DNA of 64,000 nt from Streptosporangium album (GTDB taxonomy: Bacteria > Actinomycetota > Actinomycetes > Streptosporangiales > Streptosporangiaceae), in NCBI RefSeq assembly GCF_014203795.1, contig NZ_JACHJU010000001.1, forward strand, positions 2,542,001 to 2,606,000. The letters are read 5' to 3'. A program made the position numbers and the translations under genes. Positions 17,370 through 26,626 of this stretch are shown piece by piece. How positions within the stretch are numbered: position 1 is the first letter of the stretch; each line of letters starts with the position of its first letter. The notes beneath the pieces are model-generated. The model was not told where the DNA came from, did not search any database, and was given only the letters and a program-made list of their open reading frames with translations.

Positions 17370-18283
17370 TAGACCTCCTTCGGCGCGACGGCGTCGCTCG
17401 TCTCGGTCCTGACCTCCGGGCGCGACCTCGGCGCGTAGCCCTTCGAATACCTGCGTTCCAGGAGCGCCTGGAAGTAGCTGAGAAGTGAGGTCAGGAGGAG
17501 GTACCAGAAGGCGGCGACGATGAGCAGCGGGATCGTCTGGTAGTTCAGCGCGTAGACGACCTGGGCGCTGTGCAGGAGATCGGCCAGGCCGATGACGCTG
17601 ACCAGCGCGGTGTTCTTGAACGTGGTCACCAACTGGTTGGCGGTCGGCGGGATGATGGTGCGTACGGCCTGCGGCATGATGATCCGGAAGACCTTGTTCG
17701 GCCGCATGCCGAGTGCCTGAGCCGCCTCGTACTGACCGCGGTCGACCCCCAGCAGGCCACCGCGCACGATCTCGGCCATGTACGCGCCTTCGTTCAGCGA
17801 CAGCGCCAGCACCGCGGCGGTCCACGGCGTGACGAGGGCGTTGGCGTCGAAGCCCACCAGCGTCGGGCCGAACGGCACGGCCAGCTCGATCTGCGGGAAG
17901 AGGGCCGCGATGTTGAACCAGAAGATGACCTGGATCAGCAGGGGCGTGCCGCGGAAGAACCAGATGTAGGCCCACGCGCCCCGGGCCACGAACTCGTTCG
18001 CGGACGTCCGCATGATCGCCAGGATGACTCCCAGCACGGACCCGACGACCATGACGACCGCGGTCAGTTCCAGCGTCAGCAGGAGCCCTTTGAGGATGAC
18101 GGCGCTGAGGAGATACCGCCCCACGACCGGCCAGCCGAAGTTGGGGTTGGTCAACGCCACGTCGGCCAGCGACAGTATCAGGAAGAGGATCACGGCGATG
18201 GCGACGTACCGCCACGGACTTTTCCTGGGATTGCGACGGGTCCGCTGACGGGACCCCGCGGTGGTGCTCACGGGCTCGGTCAC
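17369..18283 (-). CDS. ABC transporter permease, polar amino acid type
   Basis: The 304-residue protein has about five to six membrane segments and the EAA-type loop [20 protein letters not shown], which contacts the ATPase. [15 protein letters not shown] is typical of HisMQ/GlnP permeases. A GTG at 18283 starts 1 bp after the binding-protein stop. The protein has basic ends, and the extended N-terminus is common in actinobacterial members. It probably works as a homodimer because the locus has only one permease gene. Confidence 0.9.
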   Translation of the reverse strand: MTEPVSTTAGSRQRTRRNPRKSPWRYVAIAVILFLILSLADVALTNPNFGWPVVGRYLLSAVILKGLLLTLELTAVVMVVGSVLGVILAIMRTSANEFVARGAWAYIWFFRGTPLLIQVIFWFNIAALFPQIELAVPFGPTLVGFDANALVTPWTAAVLALSLNEGAYMAEIVRGGLLGVDRGQYEAAQALGMRPNKVFRIIMPQAVRTIIPPTANQLVTTFKNTALVSVIGLADLLHSAQVVYALNYQTIPLLIVAAFWYLLLTSLLSYFQALLERRYSKGYAPRSRPEVRTETSDAVAPKEV

Positions 18284-18284
18284 C

Positions 18285-19217
18285 TCAGCCCTTGAGCCGG
18301 CCCAGCTCGTCGGCCGGGAGCGCGTAGCCGGCCATCCCCCACTTCTCATAGATCTTCTGGTACTCGGGGAGCCCGTGGAGGACCTCCATCGCCTTGACGA
18401 GCAGCGGTGTCAGCTCGGAACCCTTGACGACGGCCATCCCGCCGGTCGAGGTCAGGCTGGACTCGTCCTGCAGCACCTCGAACTTGGTGTTCTGTGTCTT
18501 CTGCGCATAACCCAGCACCGGGCCGTCGGCCATGGCCGCGTCGACGCGGCCGCTCGACATGGCCAGCAGCACCTGGCTCTGGTCCGGCAGTTCCACGGCC
18601 TTGATGGCCGGTTTGCCCTTGCTCGTGCACGTCTCCTCGCTGAGCTTCGGCAGCCGGGTCGTGGCCTGGAAGGACCCGACGGCGACGCCCACCTGGAGAC
18701 CGCAGAGCGCCTTGGAGCTGAGGCCCTTCGGGTTGCCCGTGGGAACGGCGACCGCAGAGCCGCCCTTGGTGAAGGCCACCATGTCGAGGACCTGGAGCCG
18801 TTCCGGGCTCGGCGACATGGACGCCAGTGCCATGTCGTACTTCTTCGACTGCAGTCCGGGGATGATGCCGTCGAGCGGGATGGACACGAGCGTGGGCTCG
18901 ACCCCCATGGTCCTGGCGAGCGCGCGCCCGATGTCGGCGTTCAGTCCCATGCTCGTCTTTCCGTCCGGCGAGATGAAGGACGTCGGCGGGGCGCCCGCGG
19001 TGACGACGATTGTGATCTTCTTCGACTCCTTCATCCCGGCGGGAAGCAGGGCTTCGACCTCCGGGTCCGGCTGGATCTGCGTGAAGGCGTCGGCCTGTCC
19101 GACGTCCGCTCCGCCGGTCTTCGCCTGATCGCCTTGAGGGGCGTCGGTGGGCGTCGAACAGCTGACGAGCGTGACCGCGGACACCAACGTCGCCGCTACG
19201 ACCTGAACCCTTTTCAC
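18285..19217 (-). CDS. ABC substrate-binding lipoprotein, family 3
   Basis: The 310-residue protein has a lipoprotein signal (VVAATLVSAVTLVSC, lipid on the Cys) and a periplasmic-binding-protein type 2 domain with GLNADIGRALARTMGV, YDMALASMSPSPERLQVLDM and VGVAVGSFQATTRL. It should be anchored outside the membrane and deliver an amino-acid-like ligand to the permease. The ligand cannot be read from sequence. It is the first gene of a six-gene operon running to 13348. The start is GTG; an inverted repeat lies 24 bp upstream. Confidence 0.88.
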   Translation of the reverse strand: MKRVQVVAATLVSAVTLVSCSTPTDAPQGDQAKTGGADVGQADAFTQIQPDPEVEALLPAGMKESKKITIVVTAGAPPTSFISPDGKTSMGLNADIGRALARTMGVEPTLVSIPLDGIIPGLQSKKYDMALASMSPSPERLQVLDMVAFTKGGSAVAVPTGNPKGLSSKALCGLQVGVAVGSFQATTRLPKLSEETCTSKGKPAIKAVELPDQSQVLLAMSSGRVDAAMADGPVLGYAQKTQNTKFEVLQDESSLTSTGGMAVVKGSELTPLLVKAMEVLHGLPEYQKIYEKWGMAGYALPADELGRLKG

Positions 19218-19240
19218 GGGCGTTCACATCCCTCAAGACA

Positions 19241-19257
19241 GTCTCTCCAGGAGAGAC
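19241..19257. promoter_or_regulatory. Candidate operator palindrome upstream of the ABC operon
   Basis: GTCTCTCC-A-GGAGAGAC is a perfect 8+1+8 palindrome located 24 bp before the GTG of the binding-protein gene. Its length and position suit a dimeric regulator; the IclR protein encoded in the same operon is the obvious candidate. The pairing of site and protein is inference. Confidence 0.55.
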
Positions 19258-19739
19258 AACGTATCGCGGAAAGAGACGCTAATGGAGCCGATCCGGCACG
19301 GTCAAGGGATGACCAAGGACTGAGAAGCCGCTACGTCTCCGCCGAGGCGTTTCCGACCTGCGGCGCTACCGGGCCGTCGCACTCGGCGAGAGCACTGGGA
19401 GCCCGTGGGGGCCGACGGGAGGCACCCACACCATCTCCGCCAAGACCCTGGCCGGCACGCTCCAGGAGTCCGGCGGCATGCGCGTCAACTCCAAGCTCTG
19501 ACACCGGCGCCGGAAGGTGTCTGAGGAACCACCAGGTCGCGCCTGCTGCTGGGATTTTCCCCCAGTTTCACGGGACGATCCCAGCAGACCCTGAAAAAGG
19601 CCTGGTCACCGTACGGTTTACCCGTCCCCCGGACGGCCGGACAACAGTGGCCCTGACGACCCGGCCCCCGGCTCCGCACGTTCACAAGCGGAGCCGGCCG
19701 GCCTGGCCTCCGGCACTCGCGGAGCAGGGCGGGGGTGTC
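19258..19739. other. Intergenic region with a possible gene remnant
   Basis: The 480 bp contain no complete gene. On the plus strand an open stretch ends at about 19501 reading GTHTISAKTLAGTLQESGGM then RVNSKL and stop. It looks like a protein C-terminus, but I cannot assign a family. Promoter sequences for the leftward operon should lie at 19258-19300. Confidence 0.4.
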
Positions 19740-20207
19740 TCACTTCAGGGTGTGCTTGCACATGTTCTCGCCGGCGTCATTGGTGGCGACCTCCTTGCCG
19801 TCGACGAGGATGCGGCACCTGGCCGGTCTGAGCATGCCCTTGGCGTCGCGGACCGCGCCGGGGATGACGGAGACCAGATAGCCGACCTTCTGCTCGGCCT
19901 CGGTCAGCTCGATCGTCACGGTCTTCTTCCACGGGAGGGTGACGTCGGACTCGGTGCCGTCGGTGTCGGCGGCGTAGACGATCGGCTGGAAGACCTTGCC
20001 CTTGCCGTTCACCTCCAGGGTGACCTCGCGGGTCTCCGTCTGGGGCGCCGGGGCCTGCGTGGACGGCCGGCTCGACGCGGGGGGAGCGGCCGGGGGCGAC
20101 GCGGAGGCCGTCTCGTCGGCGCCGCCGCAGGCGGCAACGGTCAGCGCGACCGCCGCGAGCAGTCCGGGCAATCGTCCGTTCACCATCGACGTGACCATGA
20201 CGGACAA
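19740..20207 (-). CDS. Secreted lipoprotein, MmpS-like
   Basis: The protein (up to 155 residues) has a lipobox (LLAAVALTVAACGG), then a Pro/Ala/Ser-rich linker, and a beta-rich C-terminal domain with EVTLEVNGKGKVFQPIVYAA, ESDVTLPWKKTVTIEL and CRILVDGKEV. This arrangement resembles MmpS-type accessory lipoproteins, which have a small immunoglobulin-like fold, although no partner transporter is adjacent. Met codons at positions 1, 4 and 8 are all possible starts; the last would give a shorter signal. No clear ribosome binding site distinguishes them. Confidence 0.6.
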   Translation of the reverse strand: MSVMVTSMVNGRLPGLLAAVALTVAACGGADETASASPPAAPPASSRPSTQAPAPQTETREVTLEVNGKGKVFQPIVYAADTDGTESDVTLPWKKTVTIELTEAEQKVGYLVSVIPGAVRDAKGMLRPARCRILVDGKEVATNDAGENMCKHTLK

Positions 20208-20247
20208 GGTTACCGGTGCCCATGAGCAGTCGTCTGACGTGACCTCT

Positions 20248-21132
20248 TCAGGCCCGCTTGTGGACGATGCGGTCGTGCACGACCGCGTAGGTGTCGCGCA
20301 GCGCCGCCATCGACTCGTCGTAGGAGGCCTGGGCCACGCCCGTGAACAGGCAGTCGACGACCATGAGCTGGGCGATGCGACTGCCGAGCGCGCCCGAGCG
20401 GAACTGGGTCTCCCGCGCCGCCGTCGTGAGGGTCACGTCGGCCGTGGCCGCGAGCGGCGACTCGCGGAAGTTCGTGATGGCGACCGTCGCGGCGCCGGAC
20501 TTGCGGGCGATCGCCAGGAACTCGACCGTGTCGACGGTCGCGCCCGTGTGCGAGACGGCGACGGCCACGCATGTGTCGTCGAGTGTGGCCGCGGAGGTCC
20601 AGGCCGAGTGCGAGTCGTGCCAGTTGATCGCGGTACGGCCGATGCGTGACAGCTTCTGCTGGAAGTCGAGCCCGACGAGGGCGCTCGCGCCCACTCCGAA
20701 GCTGTCGATACGGCGGGCCGACAGCACCAGCTCCACGGCCCGGCCGAGGGCCTCCGTGTCCAGCGCGCGTGCCGTGTCCGCGATGGAGAGCGTCTCGTTC
20801 ATCGCCACCTTGGACACGATCTCTTCCAGGCTGTCGTGGCGGTCGATGTCGCCGGACACCTCGGGGAGATTCGACTTCGTGAGCTCCTCCCGCGCCACCT
20901 CTCTGGCCAGGTCGATCCTGAAGTCCTTGAAGTGGGCGTAGCCCATGCGCTGGTAGAAGCGGACCACGGAGGTGGTCGAGGTTTCGCAGCGGGCCGCGAG
21001 CTCGGCGATCGAGAGGTTGGCGGCGCCCGCCGGGTCGTCGATGACCAGTTCCGCGATGCGTCTCTCCGACGGCCGCAGGGTGGGCATGGCCGCTCGTATG
21101 CGTATCAGCACGGTGCGGGAGCCTTCAGCCAT
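20248..21132 (-). CDS. RpiR/MurR-family regulator with SIS domain
   Basis: The 294-residue protein has an N-terminal RpiR winged-helix domain (LRPSERRIAELVIDDP ... SIAELAARCETSTTSVVRFY) and a C-terminal SIS domain (SFGVGASALVGLDFQQKL, VAVSHTGATVDTVEFLAIAR) that binds phosphosugars. MurR of Escherichia coli, from the same family, senses MurNAc-6-phosphate and represses murQ. Here the gene is divergent from an operon containing murQ and anmK, so the same signal is likely. The AT-rich intergenic region contains an inverted repeat at 21162-21198. Confidence 0.88.
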   Translation of the reverse strand: MAEGSRTVLIRIRAAMPTLRPSERRIAELVIDDPAGAANLSIAELAARCETSTTSVVRFYQRMGYAHFKDFRIDLAREVAREELTKSNLPEVSGDIDRHDSLEEIVSKVAMNETLSIADTARALDTEALGRAVELVLSARRIDSFGVGASALVGLDFQQKLSRIGRTAINWHDSHSAWTSAATLDDTCVAVAVSHTGATVDTVEFLAIARKSGAATVAITNFRESPLAATADVTLTTAARETQFRSGALGSRIAQLMVVDCLFTGVAQASYDESMAALRDTYAVVHDRIVHKRA

Positions 21133-21161
21133 CTTTATCCACTCGTTTGGACCTGATGAGG

Positions 21162-21198
21162 AAAATTAGTACGTAGATGGTATGGTCTGCGTAATTTT
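21162..21198. promoter_or_regulatory. Divergent promoter region with AAAATTA/TAATTTT arms
   Basis: AAAATTA (21162-21168) and TAATTTT (21192-21198) form an inverted repeat with a 23-bp spacer in a strikingly AT-rich island between the divergent regulator and transporter genes. It is a candidate RpiR/MurR-type operator overlapping both promoters. Confidence 0.5.
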
Positions 21199-21224
21199 AT
21201 GACCTACGGCCCCGAGGAGGCCAC

Positions 21225-22769
21225 ATGTCCCGTGGCATATTCTCCGCGATCGGCACCGCGGCAGCGCTGTCCATCGCCCTCACCAGCTGCTCATCACCCT
21301 CCGGGCCCGCGACCACCACCGGCGCGACGGGCAAGGCCGGTGGAAACCTCGTGGTCGGAGTCACCTCCGACCCGGACACGCTCTTCCCCTGGAAGGCCAC
21401 GCAGTTCCAGGCGGTCAACGTGCTGCAGAACATCTACGGCACGCTCACGGAGTTCGACAAGGACCTCAACGTGGTCCCCGGGCTGGCCGAATCGTGGGAG
21501 ACCTCGAAGGACGGCCGGACCCTCACCCTCACCCTCCGGCAGGGCGTCACCTACAGCGACGGCAGCGCCTTCGACTCCAAGGACGTCACGTCCTCGCTCA
21601 ACAAGATCATGGAAGAGTCCACGGCCGCCGTGGCCAGGGCATCCCTCTCCTCGGTGAAGTCGGTGGACGCGCCTGACGCTCACACCGTGGTGCTGAAGCT
21701 GAGCGGACCCGACGCCGCGCTGCCCGCCAATCTCGCCACGGTCAACATGGCGATGCTCTCCTCCGACGACACCGAGGAGAAGCTCAACGCGGCCCCCAAC
21801 GGGACCGGGCCCTTCGCCATGAAGAAGCGCGTCGCGAGCCAGTCGATCACGCTGGCCAGAAACGACACGTACTGGGGCAGCGAGAAGCCGAAGCTCGACG
21901 GCGTCGAGTTCAGGGTGATCCCCGACGAGTCGTCCATCGTCTCCGCGATGCAGTCGGGCAACGTGCAGCTCGCGATCTTCAACGACCCGCTCGTCGCGCA
22001 GACCGCGCAGGGCGGCTCGATCACCATCGCCAAGACCCCGCAGCTCAACTACCACGCCCTCCAGCTCAACACGCGTCGCGGCGATCTCGGCGACGTCAAC
22101 GTGCGCCTGGCCATCCAGTGCGCGATCGACCGCAAGCAGGTGCTCGACACCGCGGCGCTCAGCGAGGGCGAGGTGACGGGACCGATCACCGCCCCGGCGT
22201 TCAAGTCGGATCCCCAGCAGCGTCCGTGCCCCACACGCGACCTGGCCAAGGCGGCCGAGTATCTCGGCAAGGCGGGTAAGCCGGGCGGGGTGACCGTCAA
22301 GGCCATCGTCTCCCAGGGCGAGTACGCGACCTCGGTCAACGAGGGCCAGAACCTGAAGGCGCAGCTCGCCGAGGCCAAGATCACTCTTGACCTCGAAGTG
22401 CTGGAGTCGGGCGCGTTCGTCGACCGGTGGGTCGCGGGCGACTTCGAAGCGGCCGTCGCGCTGAACGGCGGCCGTCCCGACCCCGACGGTATGTACAGCC
22501 GCTACTTCACCAGCAAGGGCAACCTCAACAAGGTCGCCGGCTACAGCTCTCCCGAGCTCGACAAGCTCTTCGCCGAGGGCAAGGCGACGACCGACCAGGC
22601 CGCGCGTAAGGAGATCTACGGCAAGGTCGGCGCGGAGCTCGAGAACAACGCGGCGTGGATCTGGCTGTTCACCGGCTACACCTACACCGGGACCACGGCC
22701 CAGGTGAAGGGCTTCGTCCCGATGGCCAGCGGCTCCCTGCAGTATCTGCGCACGACGACCCTCAACTAG
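21225..22769 (+). CDS. ABC substrate-binding lipoprotein, family 5 (oligopeptide type)
   Basis: The 514-residue protein has a lipoprotein signal (IGTAAALSIALTSC) and a family 5 extracellular solute-binding domain: DPDTLFPWKATQFQAVNVLQ, GLAESWETSKDGRTLTLTLR and a large two-lobe body. Family members bind oligopeptides, dipeptides, nickel or sugar-peptides. The operon context with MurQ and AnmK suggests a muropeptide or amino-sugar ligand. GAGGAGGCCAC precedes the ATG. It is the first gene of an eight-gene operon plus one very short reading frame. Confidence 0.9.
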   Translation: MSRGIFSAIGTAAALSIALTSCSSPSGPATTTGATGKAGGNLVVGVTSDPDTLFPWKATQFQAVNVLQNIYGTLTEFDKDLNVVPGLAESWETSKDGRTLTLTLRQGVTYSDGSAFDSKDVTSSLNKIMEESTAAVARASLSSVKSVDAPDAHTVVLKLSGPDAALPANLATVNMAMLSSDDTEEKLNAAPNGTGPFAMKKRVASQSITLARNDTYWGSEKPKLDGVEFRVIPDESSIVSAMQSGNVQLAIFNDPLVAQTAQGGSITIAKTPQLNYHALQLNTRRGDLGDVNVRLAIQCAIDRKQVLDTAALSEGEVTGPITAPAFKSDPQQRPCPTRDLAKAAEYLGKAGKPGGVTVKAIVSQGEYATSVNEGQNLKAQLAEAKITLDLEVLESGAFVDRWVAGDFEAAVALNGGRPDPDGMYSRYFTSKGNLNKVAGYSSPELDKLFAEGKATTDQAARKEIYGKVGAELENNAAWIWLFTGYTYTGTTAQVKGFVPMASGSLQYLRTTTLN

Positions 22770-22771
22770 CC

Positions 22772-23743
22772 ATGCGCAACGTACTCGCGCACAACCGTGT
22801 CGTCCGGCGCGTGGCGGGCATGATCGGCACCCTGTTCGGGGTGGCCGTGCTCGTGTTCGTCATGCTCCGGGCGATCCCCGGTGACCAGATCACGGCAGGG
22901 CTGGGCACGGAGGCCGCGGCGCTCACCCCGGTGCAGCGGGAGGCGCTCGAACGCTACTACGGCCTCGACCAGTCCCTGTTCACGCAGTTCTTCTCCTGGC
23001 TCGGCAACATGTTCACCGGGAACTTCGGCTACTCGGCACGGTCGCAGCAGAGCGTGTTGGAGCTGACGCTCCACTCGCTGCCCGTCACGTTCGAGCTGGC
23101 GGTGTTCTCGATCGTGCTCGCCCTGCTGGTCGGTGTCCCGCTGGGCATGCTCGCGGCGTCCAGGACGAACTCGCCGAGGGACTTCCTCGGCCAGGTCGTG
23201 AGCCTGGCGGGGCTGTCGGTCCCGGCCTTCCTGCTGGCGACGACACTGCTCTCGATCTTCGCCGCCTCCTTCGGCTTCAACCCCAACGGGCAGGGCTTCG
23301 CCACCCTCTTCGAGAACCCGCTGCTCAACATGGAGCAGATGTTCCTGCCCGCGCTCGTGCTCGGGTTCGGCATCGCGGCACCGATCCTGCGCACCACGCG
23401 CACCGCGGTGCTCGAGGTGCGCTCGAACGACTTCATCCACACCGCCCGCGCCAAGGGCGTGCCGCCGGGGCGCCTGCAGGTCAAGCACGTGCTCGGCAAC
23501 GCGCTCGTGCCGATCGTCACGATGACCGGCCTGCAGTTCGGCTATCTGCTCGGCGGGGCCGTCGTGGTCGAGCAGATCTTCTCCGTCCCCGGCATCGGCA
23601 GGCAGGTGCTGCTGGGCATCCAGCAGAAGGAGTACGCGGTCGTCCAGAGCACGGTGCTGGTCATCGCGCTGGCGTTCGTGATCGTCAACCTCCTGACCGA
23701 CGTCCTCTACCGGGTCATCGACCCGCGGGTGCGAGCCTCATGA
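22772..23743 (+). CDS. ABC permease, DppB/OppB type
   Basis: The 323-residue protein has an N-terminal membrane helix, an extracellular loop with ALERYYGLDQSLFTQFFSWL, and a BPD transmembrane domain. The coupling loop is VLGNALVPIVTMTGLQFGYL and GGAVVVEQIFSVPGIGRQVL is the DppB signature. The ATG at 22772 begins 2 bp after the binding-protein stop. It pairs with the DppC-type permease that follows. Confidence 0.9.
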   Translation: MRNVLAHNRVVRRVAGMIGTLFGVAVLVFVMLRAIPGDQITAGLGTEAAALTPVQREALERYYGLDQSLFTQFFSWLGNMFTGNFGYSARSQQSVLELTLHSLPVTFELAVFSIVLALLVGVPLGMLAASRTNSPRDFLGQVVSLAGLSVPAFLLATTLLSIFAASFGFNPNGQGFATLFENPLLNMEQMFLPALVLGFGIAAPILRTTRTAVLEVRSNDFIHTARAKGVPPGRLQVKHVLGNALVPIVTMTGLQFGYLLGGAVVVEQIFSVPGIGRQVLLGIQQKEYAVVQSTVLVIALAFVIVNLLTDVLYRVIDPRVRAS

Positions 23744-24567
23744 GAACCCTGTGGAAGAGCCCGAACGGCCTCTCCGGCATCGTCATCCTCGTGCTGCTCG
23801 CCCTCATCGCGCTGCTGTCGTACTTCGGGCTGCTCCCCCACGACCCGATCGCGCAAGACCCGCCGTCGCGGTTCCTCTCCCCGTCGGGCGACCATCTGTT
23901 CGGCACGGACCAGTTCGGCAGGGACGTCTTCTCGCGGGTCGCGGCGGGGGTGGGCAACTCCGCGCTCATCGCGGTCGTCGCCGTGGCCTTCTCCACCGTG
24001 GTGGGCACCCTGGGCGGGCTCGTGTCCGGCTTCTACCGCGGCTTCGCCGACGGCGCCATCGGCGGGATCACCAACGTGCTCTTCGCCTTCCCGCCGCTGC
24101 TGCTCGCGCTCTCGCTCGCCTCGGTGCTCAACCGTAACTGGTTCACGATCGCCGTGGCGATCGCGATCGTCTACGTGCCCATCTTCATCCGTGTCACGCG
24201 AGGTCCCGTGCTCTCGCTCAGGGAGATCGAGTATGTGAAGGCAGCCGTCTCCACCGGCCAGAGCCGATGGATGATCATGCTGCGTCACGTGCTGCCGAAC
24301 ATCACCTCGATCATCGTGATCCAGGTGGCCCTGTCCCTCTCCTGGGCGGTGCTCACCGAGGCGTCGCTGAGCTTCCTCGGCCTGGGCACCCCGCCGCCCG
24401 CGCCCTCGCTCGGATCGATGATCTTCGAGGCGCGCAGCCTGGTCTTCGTGGCCCCGTGGACGCTGATCGCGCCCGGCGCGGTCGTCGTGCTGCTGGTCGT
24501 GGGGCTGAACCTGCTGGGCGACGGCTTCCGTGACACTCTCGACCCGCGAAACCGAGGCAAGCGGTGA
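23740..24567 (+). CDS. ABC permease, DppC/OppC type
   Basis: The 275-residue permease contains HLFGTDQFGRDVFSRVAAGV, the DppC hallmark after the first helix, and the loop STGQSRWMIMLRHVLPNITS. LTEASLSFLGLGTPPPAPSL near the end is also typical. It overlaps the DppB-type gene by 4 bp (ATGA) and the murQ start by 4 bp. It should form a heterodimer with the preceding permease. Confidence 0.9.
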   Translation: MRTLWKSPNGLSGIVILVLLALIALLSYFGLLPHDPIAQDPPSRFLSPSGDHLFGTDQFGRDVFSRVAAGVGNSALIAVVAVAFSTVVGTLGGLVSGFYRGFADGAIGGITNVLFAFPPLLLALSLASVLNRNWFTIAVAIAIVYVPIFIRVTRGPVLSLREIEYVKAAVSTGQSRWMIMLRHVLPNITSIIVIQVALSLSWAVLTEASLSFLGLGTPPPAPSLGSMIFEARSLVFVAPWTLIAPGAVVVLLVVGLNLLGDGFRDTLDPRNRGKR

Positions 24568-25463
24568 ATCTCTCAGAACTGACGACGGAATCAGCGGATC
24601 CCCGCTTCGCCGGCATCGACAGGATGACGGTGGCCGAGCTGGCGGCGACCATGAACGGGGCCGACGCCACGGTCCCCGGCGCGGTCGCCAAGGCGCTGCC
24701 CCAGATCACCCCGGCGATCGAGGCCGCGGCCGAGCGCATGAAGGCGGGCGGCCGGCTCGTCTACGTCGGCGCGGGCACCCCCGGGCGGCTCGGCGTGCTC
24801 GACGCCTCCGAGTGCCCTCCCACCTTCGGCACCCCGCCCGAGCAGGTCTTCGCGATCATCGCGGGCGGCGAGAGCGCGATCGTCTCCCCGTGCGAAGGCG
24901 CGGAGGACGACCCGGACGCCGCGGTGAAGGCCATCGACGCCGCCGGCATCGGCCCGCTCGACACCGTGGTGGGCATCGCGTCGAGCGGGCGGACCCCGTT
25001 CGTGATCTCCGCGGTACGGCACGCGCGCGAGCGCGGAGCGCTGACCGTGGGGCTCTCCTGCAACGCGGGCACCCCGCTGAGCGACGAGGCGGAACACGCG
25101 ATAGAGGTGCTCGTGGGTCCGGAGGTGCTGAGCGGATCCACCCGGCTCAGGGCGGGCACCGCCCAGAAACTCGTGCTCAACATGTTCTCGACGATCGTGA
25201 TGGTGCAGCTCGGAAAGACCTACGGCAACCTCATGGTCGACGTCAAGGCCAGCAACGGCAAGCTGCGCGAGCGGGCCGTCCGCATCGTGCGGACGATCAC
25301 GGGCGCCGGGCGGGACGAGGCGCTGGCCGTACTGGACCGGAACGGGTTCAACGTGAAACAGGCGGTCGTGGCCTCCCGCTTCGACCTCAACCCCCAGGAT
25401 GCCGCCACGCGACTGGCCCGGAGCGGCGGGCGGCTGCGGACCGCGCTAGGAGAACAGGTATGA
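24564..25463 (+). CDS. murQ: N-acetylmuramic acid 6-phosphate etherase
   Basis: The 299-residue protein is a SIS-domain etherase of the MurQ family. It has LSELTTESADP at the N-terminus, the phosphate loop GGRLVYVGAGTPGRLGVLDA, SECPPTFGTP, GIASSGRTPFV and NGFNVKQAVVASRFDL. MurQ removes D-lactate from MurNAc-6-phosphate to give GlcNAc-6-phosphate, a key step of peptidoglycan recycling. Length matches the family (about 300). It is translationally coupled on both sides by 4-bp overlaps and precedes anmK, which makes its substrate from anhydroMurNAc. Confidence 0.93.
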   Translation: MNLSELTTESADPRFAGIDRMTVAELAATMNGADATVPGAVAKALPQITPAIEAAAERMKAGGRLVYVGAGTPGRLGVLDASECPPTFGTPPEQVFAIIAGGESAIVSPCEGAEDDPDAAVKAIDAAGIGPLDTVVGIASSGRTPFVISAVRHARERGALTVGLSCNAGTPLSDEAEHAIEVLVGPEVLSGSTRLRAGTAQKLVLNMFSTIVMVQLGKTYGNLMVDVKASNGKLRERAVRIVRTITGAGRDEALAVLDRNGFNVKQAVVASRFDLNPQDAATRLARSGGRLRTALGEQV

Positions 25464-26626
25464 GAATCCTCGGAATGATCTCCGGCACCTCTCATGACGG
25501 CATCGACGTGGCCCTGGTCGACTTCGACCTCCGCGACGGCGTGCTCGACGGCAGGGTCGGATACACCACGAGCACGCCGTACTCGCCGGAGCTGCGCGCC
25601 AGGCTGGTCGAGGCGCTGCCCCCGGCGGAGACGACACTCGCCGAGGTGTGCGTCCTCGACACCCTCATCGGCCAGAGCTTCGCCGAGGCCGCCGCCACGG
25701 CGATCGAACAGGCCGGGCCCGTGGACCTCATCGTCTCGCACGGCCAGACCGTGTTCCACTGGGTGGAGGGCGCGCACGCGCACGGCACGCTGCAGCTCGG
25801 CCAGCCCGCGTGGATCGCCGAGCGCACCGGCGCCCCGGTCCTGTCCGACGTGCGGATCCGCGACATCACGGCCGGTGGGCACGGCGCCCCGCTCGTCTCC
25901 GTGCTCGACGCCCTGCTGCTCGCGGGACACCAGGGCAGCGCCGCCGCGCTCAACCTGGGCGGCATCGCCAACATGACCGTGGTGCGCGGGCCGGACGGAC
26001 TCGTCGCCTACGACATCGGGCCCGCGAACGCGCTGGTCGACGCCGTCGTGTCGAGTGGGAAGCTGAGCGAGCGGGGATTCGACGAGGACGGCGCGATCGC
26101 CGCCTCGGGGCGGGTCGACCAGCGCCTGCTCGACGTGCTGCTCGACGAGCCGTACTACCTGCTGCCGGCGCCGAAGAGCACCGGCAAGGAGCTGTTCCAC
26201 CTCGCCTACGTCGAGGAGGCGATCGCGAGGGCGGGACACCGGCCCGGCGACGCCGACCTGGTGGCGACCCTGACGGAGCTCACCGTACGCGCGGTCGCCA
26301 GGGACGTCCTGGCCTCGGGGGTGGACCTCCTCGTCGTCTCCGGCGGCGGCTGCCGCAACCCCGTGATCATGAAGGGGCTCCGCGACGCGCTCCCCGGTGT
26401 GACCGTCGCGCTCTCCGACGACTACGGCGCCCCCGCCGACGACAAGGAGGCGATCGCCTTCGCTCTCATCGGCTGGTGCACCGCACACGGCCTGCCGGGA
26501 ACCGTTCCGGCGGGCACGGGCGCCCGCGCCTCCCGCATCCTCGGCACGCTCACGCCCGGAGCGGGACCGCTCGTCCTGCCCGCACCGATCGCCGACCCGC
26601 CGCGCTCGCTCACGCTGGGCCGATGA
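25460..26626 (+). CDS. anmK: Anhydro-N-acetylmuramic acid kinase
   Basis: The 388-residue protein shows AnmK motifs: MRILGMISGTSHDGIDVALV (nucleotide loop), LIVSHGQTVFHW, TLQLGQPAWIAERTG, VRIRDITAGGHGAPLV, NLGGIANMTVV and DDKEAIAFALIGW. AnmK opens the 1,6-anhydro ring and phosphorylates anhMurNAc to MurNAc-6-phosphate, the MurQ substrate. The ATG at 25460 overlaps the murQ stop. Together the two enzymes convert products of lytic transglycosylases to GlcNAc-6-phosphate. Confidence 0.93.
   Translation: MRILGMISGTSHDGIDVALVDFDLRDGVLDGRVGYTTSTPYSPELRARLVEALPPAETTLAEVCVLDTLIGQSFAEAAATAIEQAGPVDLIVSHGQTVFHWVEGAHAHGTLQLGQPAWIAERTGAPVLSDVRIRDITAGGHGAPLVSVLDALLLAGHQGSAAALNLGGIANMTVVRGPDGLVAYDIGPANALVDAVVSSGKLSERGFDEDGAIAASGRVDQRLLDVLLDEPYYLLPAPKSTGKELFHLAYVEEAIARAGHRPGDADLVATLTELTVRAVARDVLASGVDLLVVSGGGCRNPVIMKGLRDALPGVTVALSDDYGAPADDKEAIAFALIGWCTAHGLPGTVPAGTGARASRILGTLTPGAGPLVLPAPIADPPRSLTLGR

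Noticed and set aside
18261..20225. 654-codon plus-strand frame
   Set aside because: It runs antisense through the binding-protein and MmpS-like genes and has the composition of a high-GC shadow frame.
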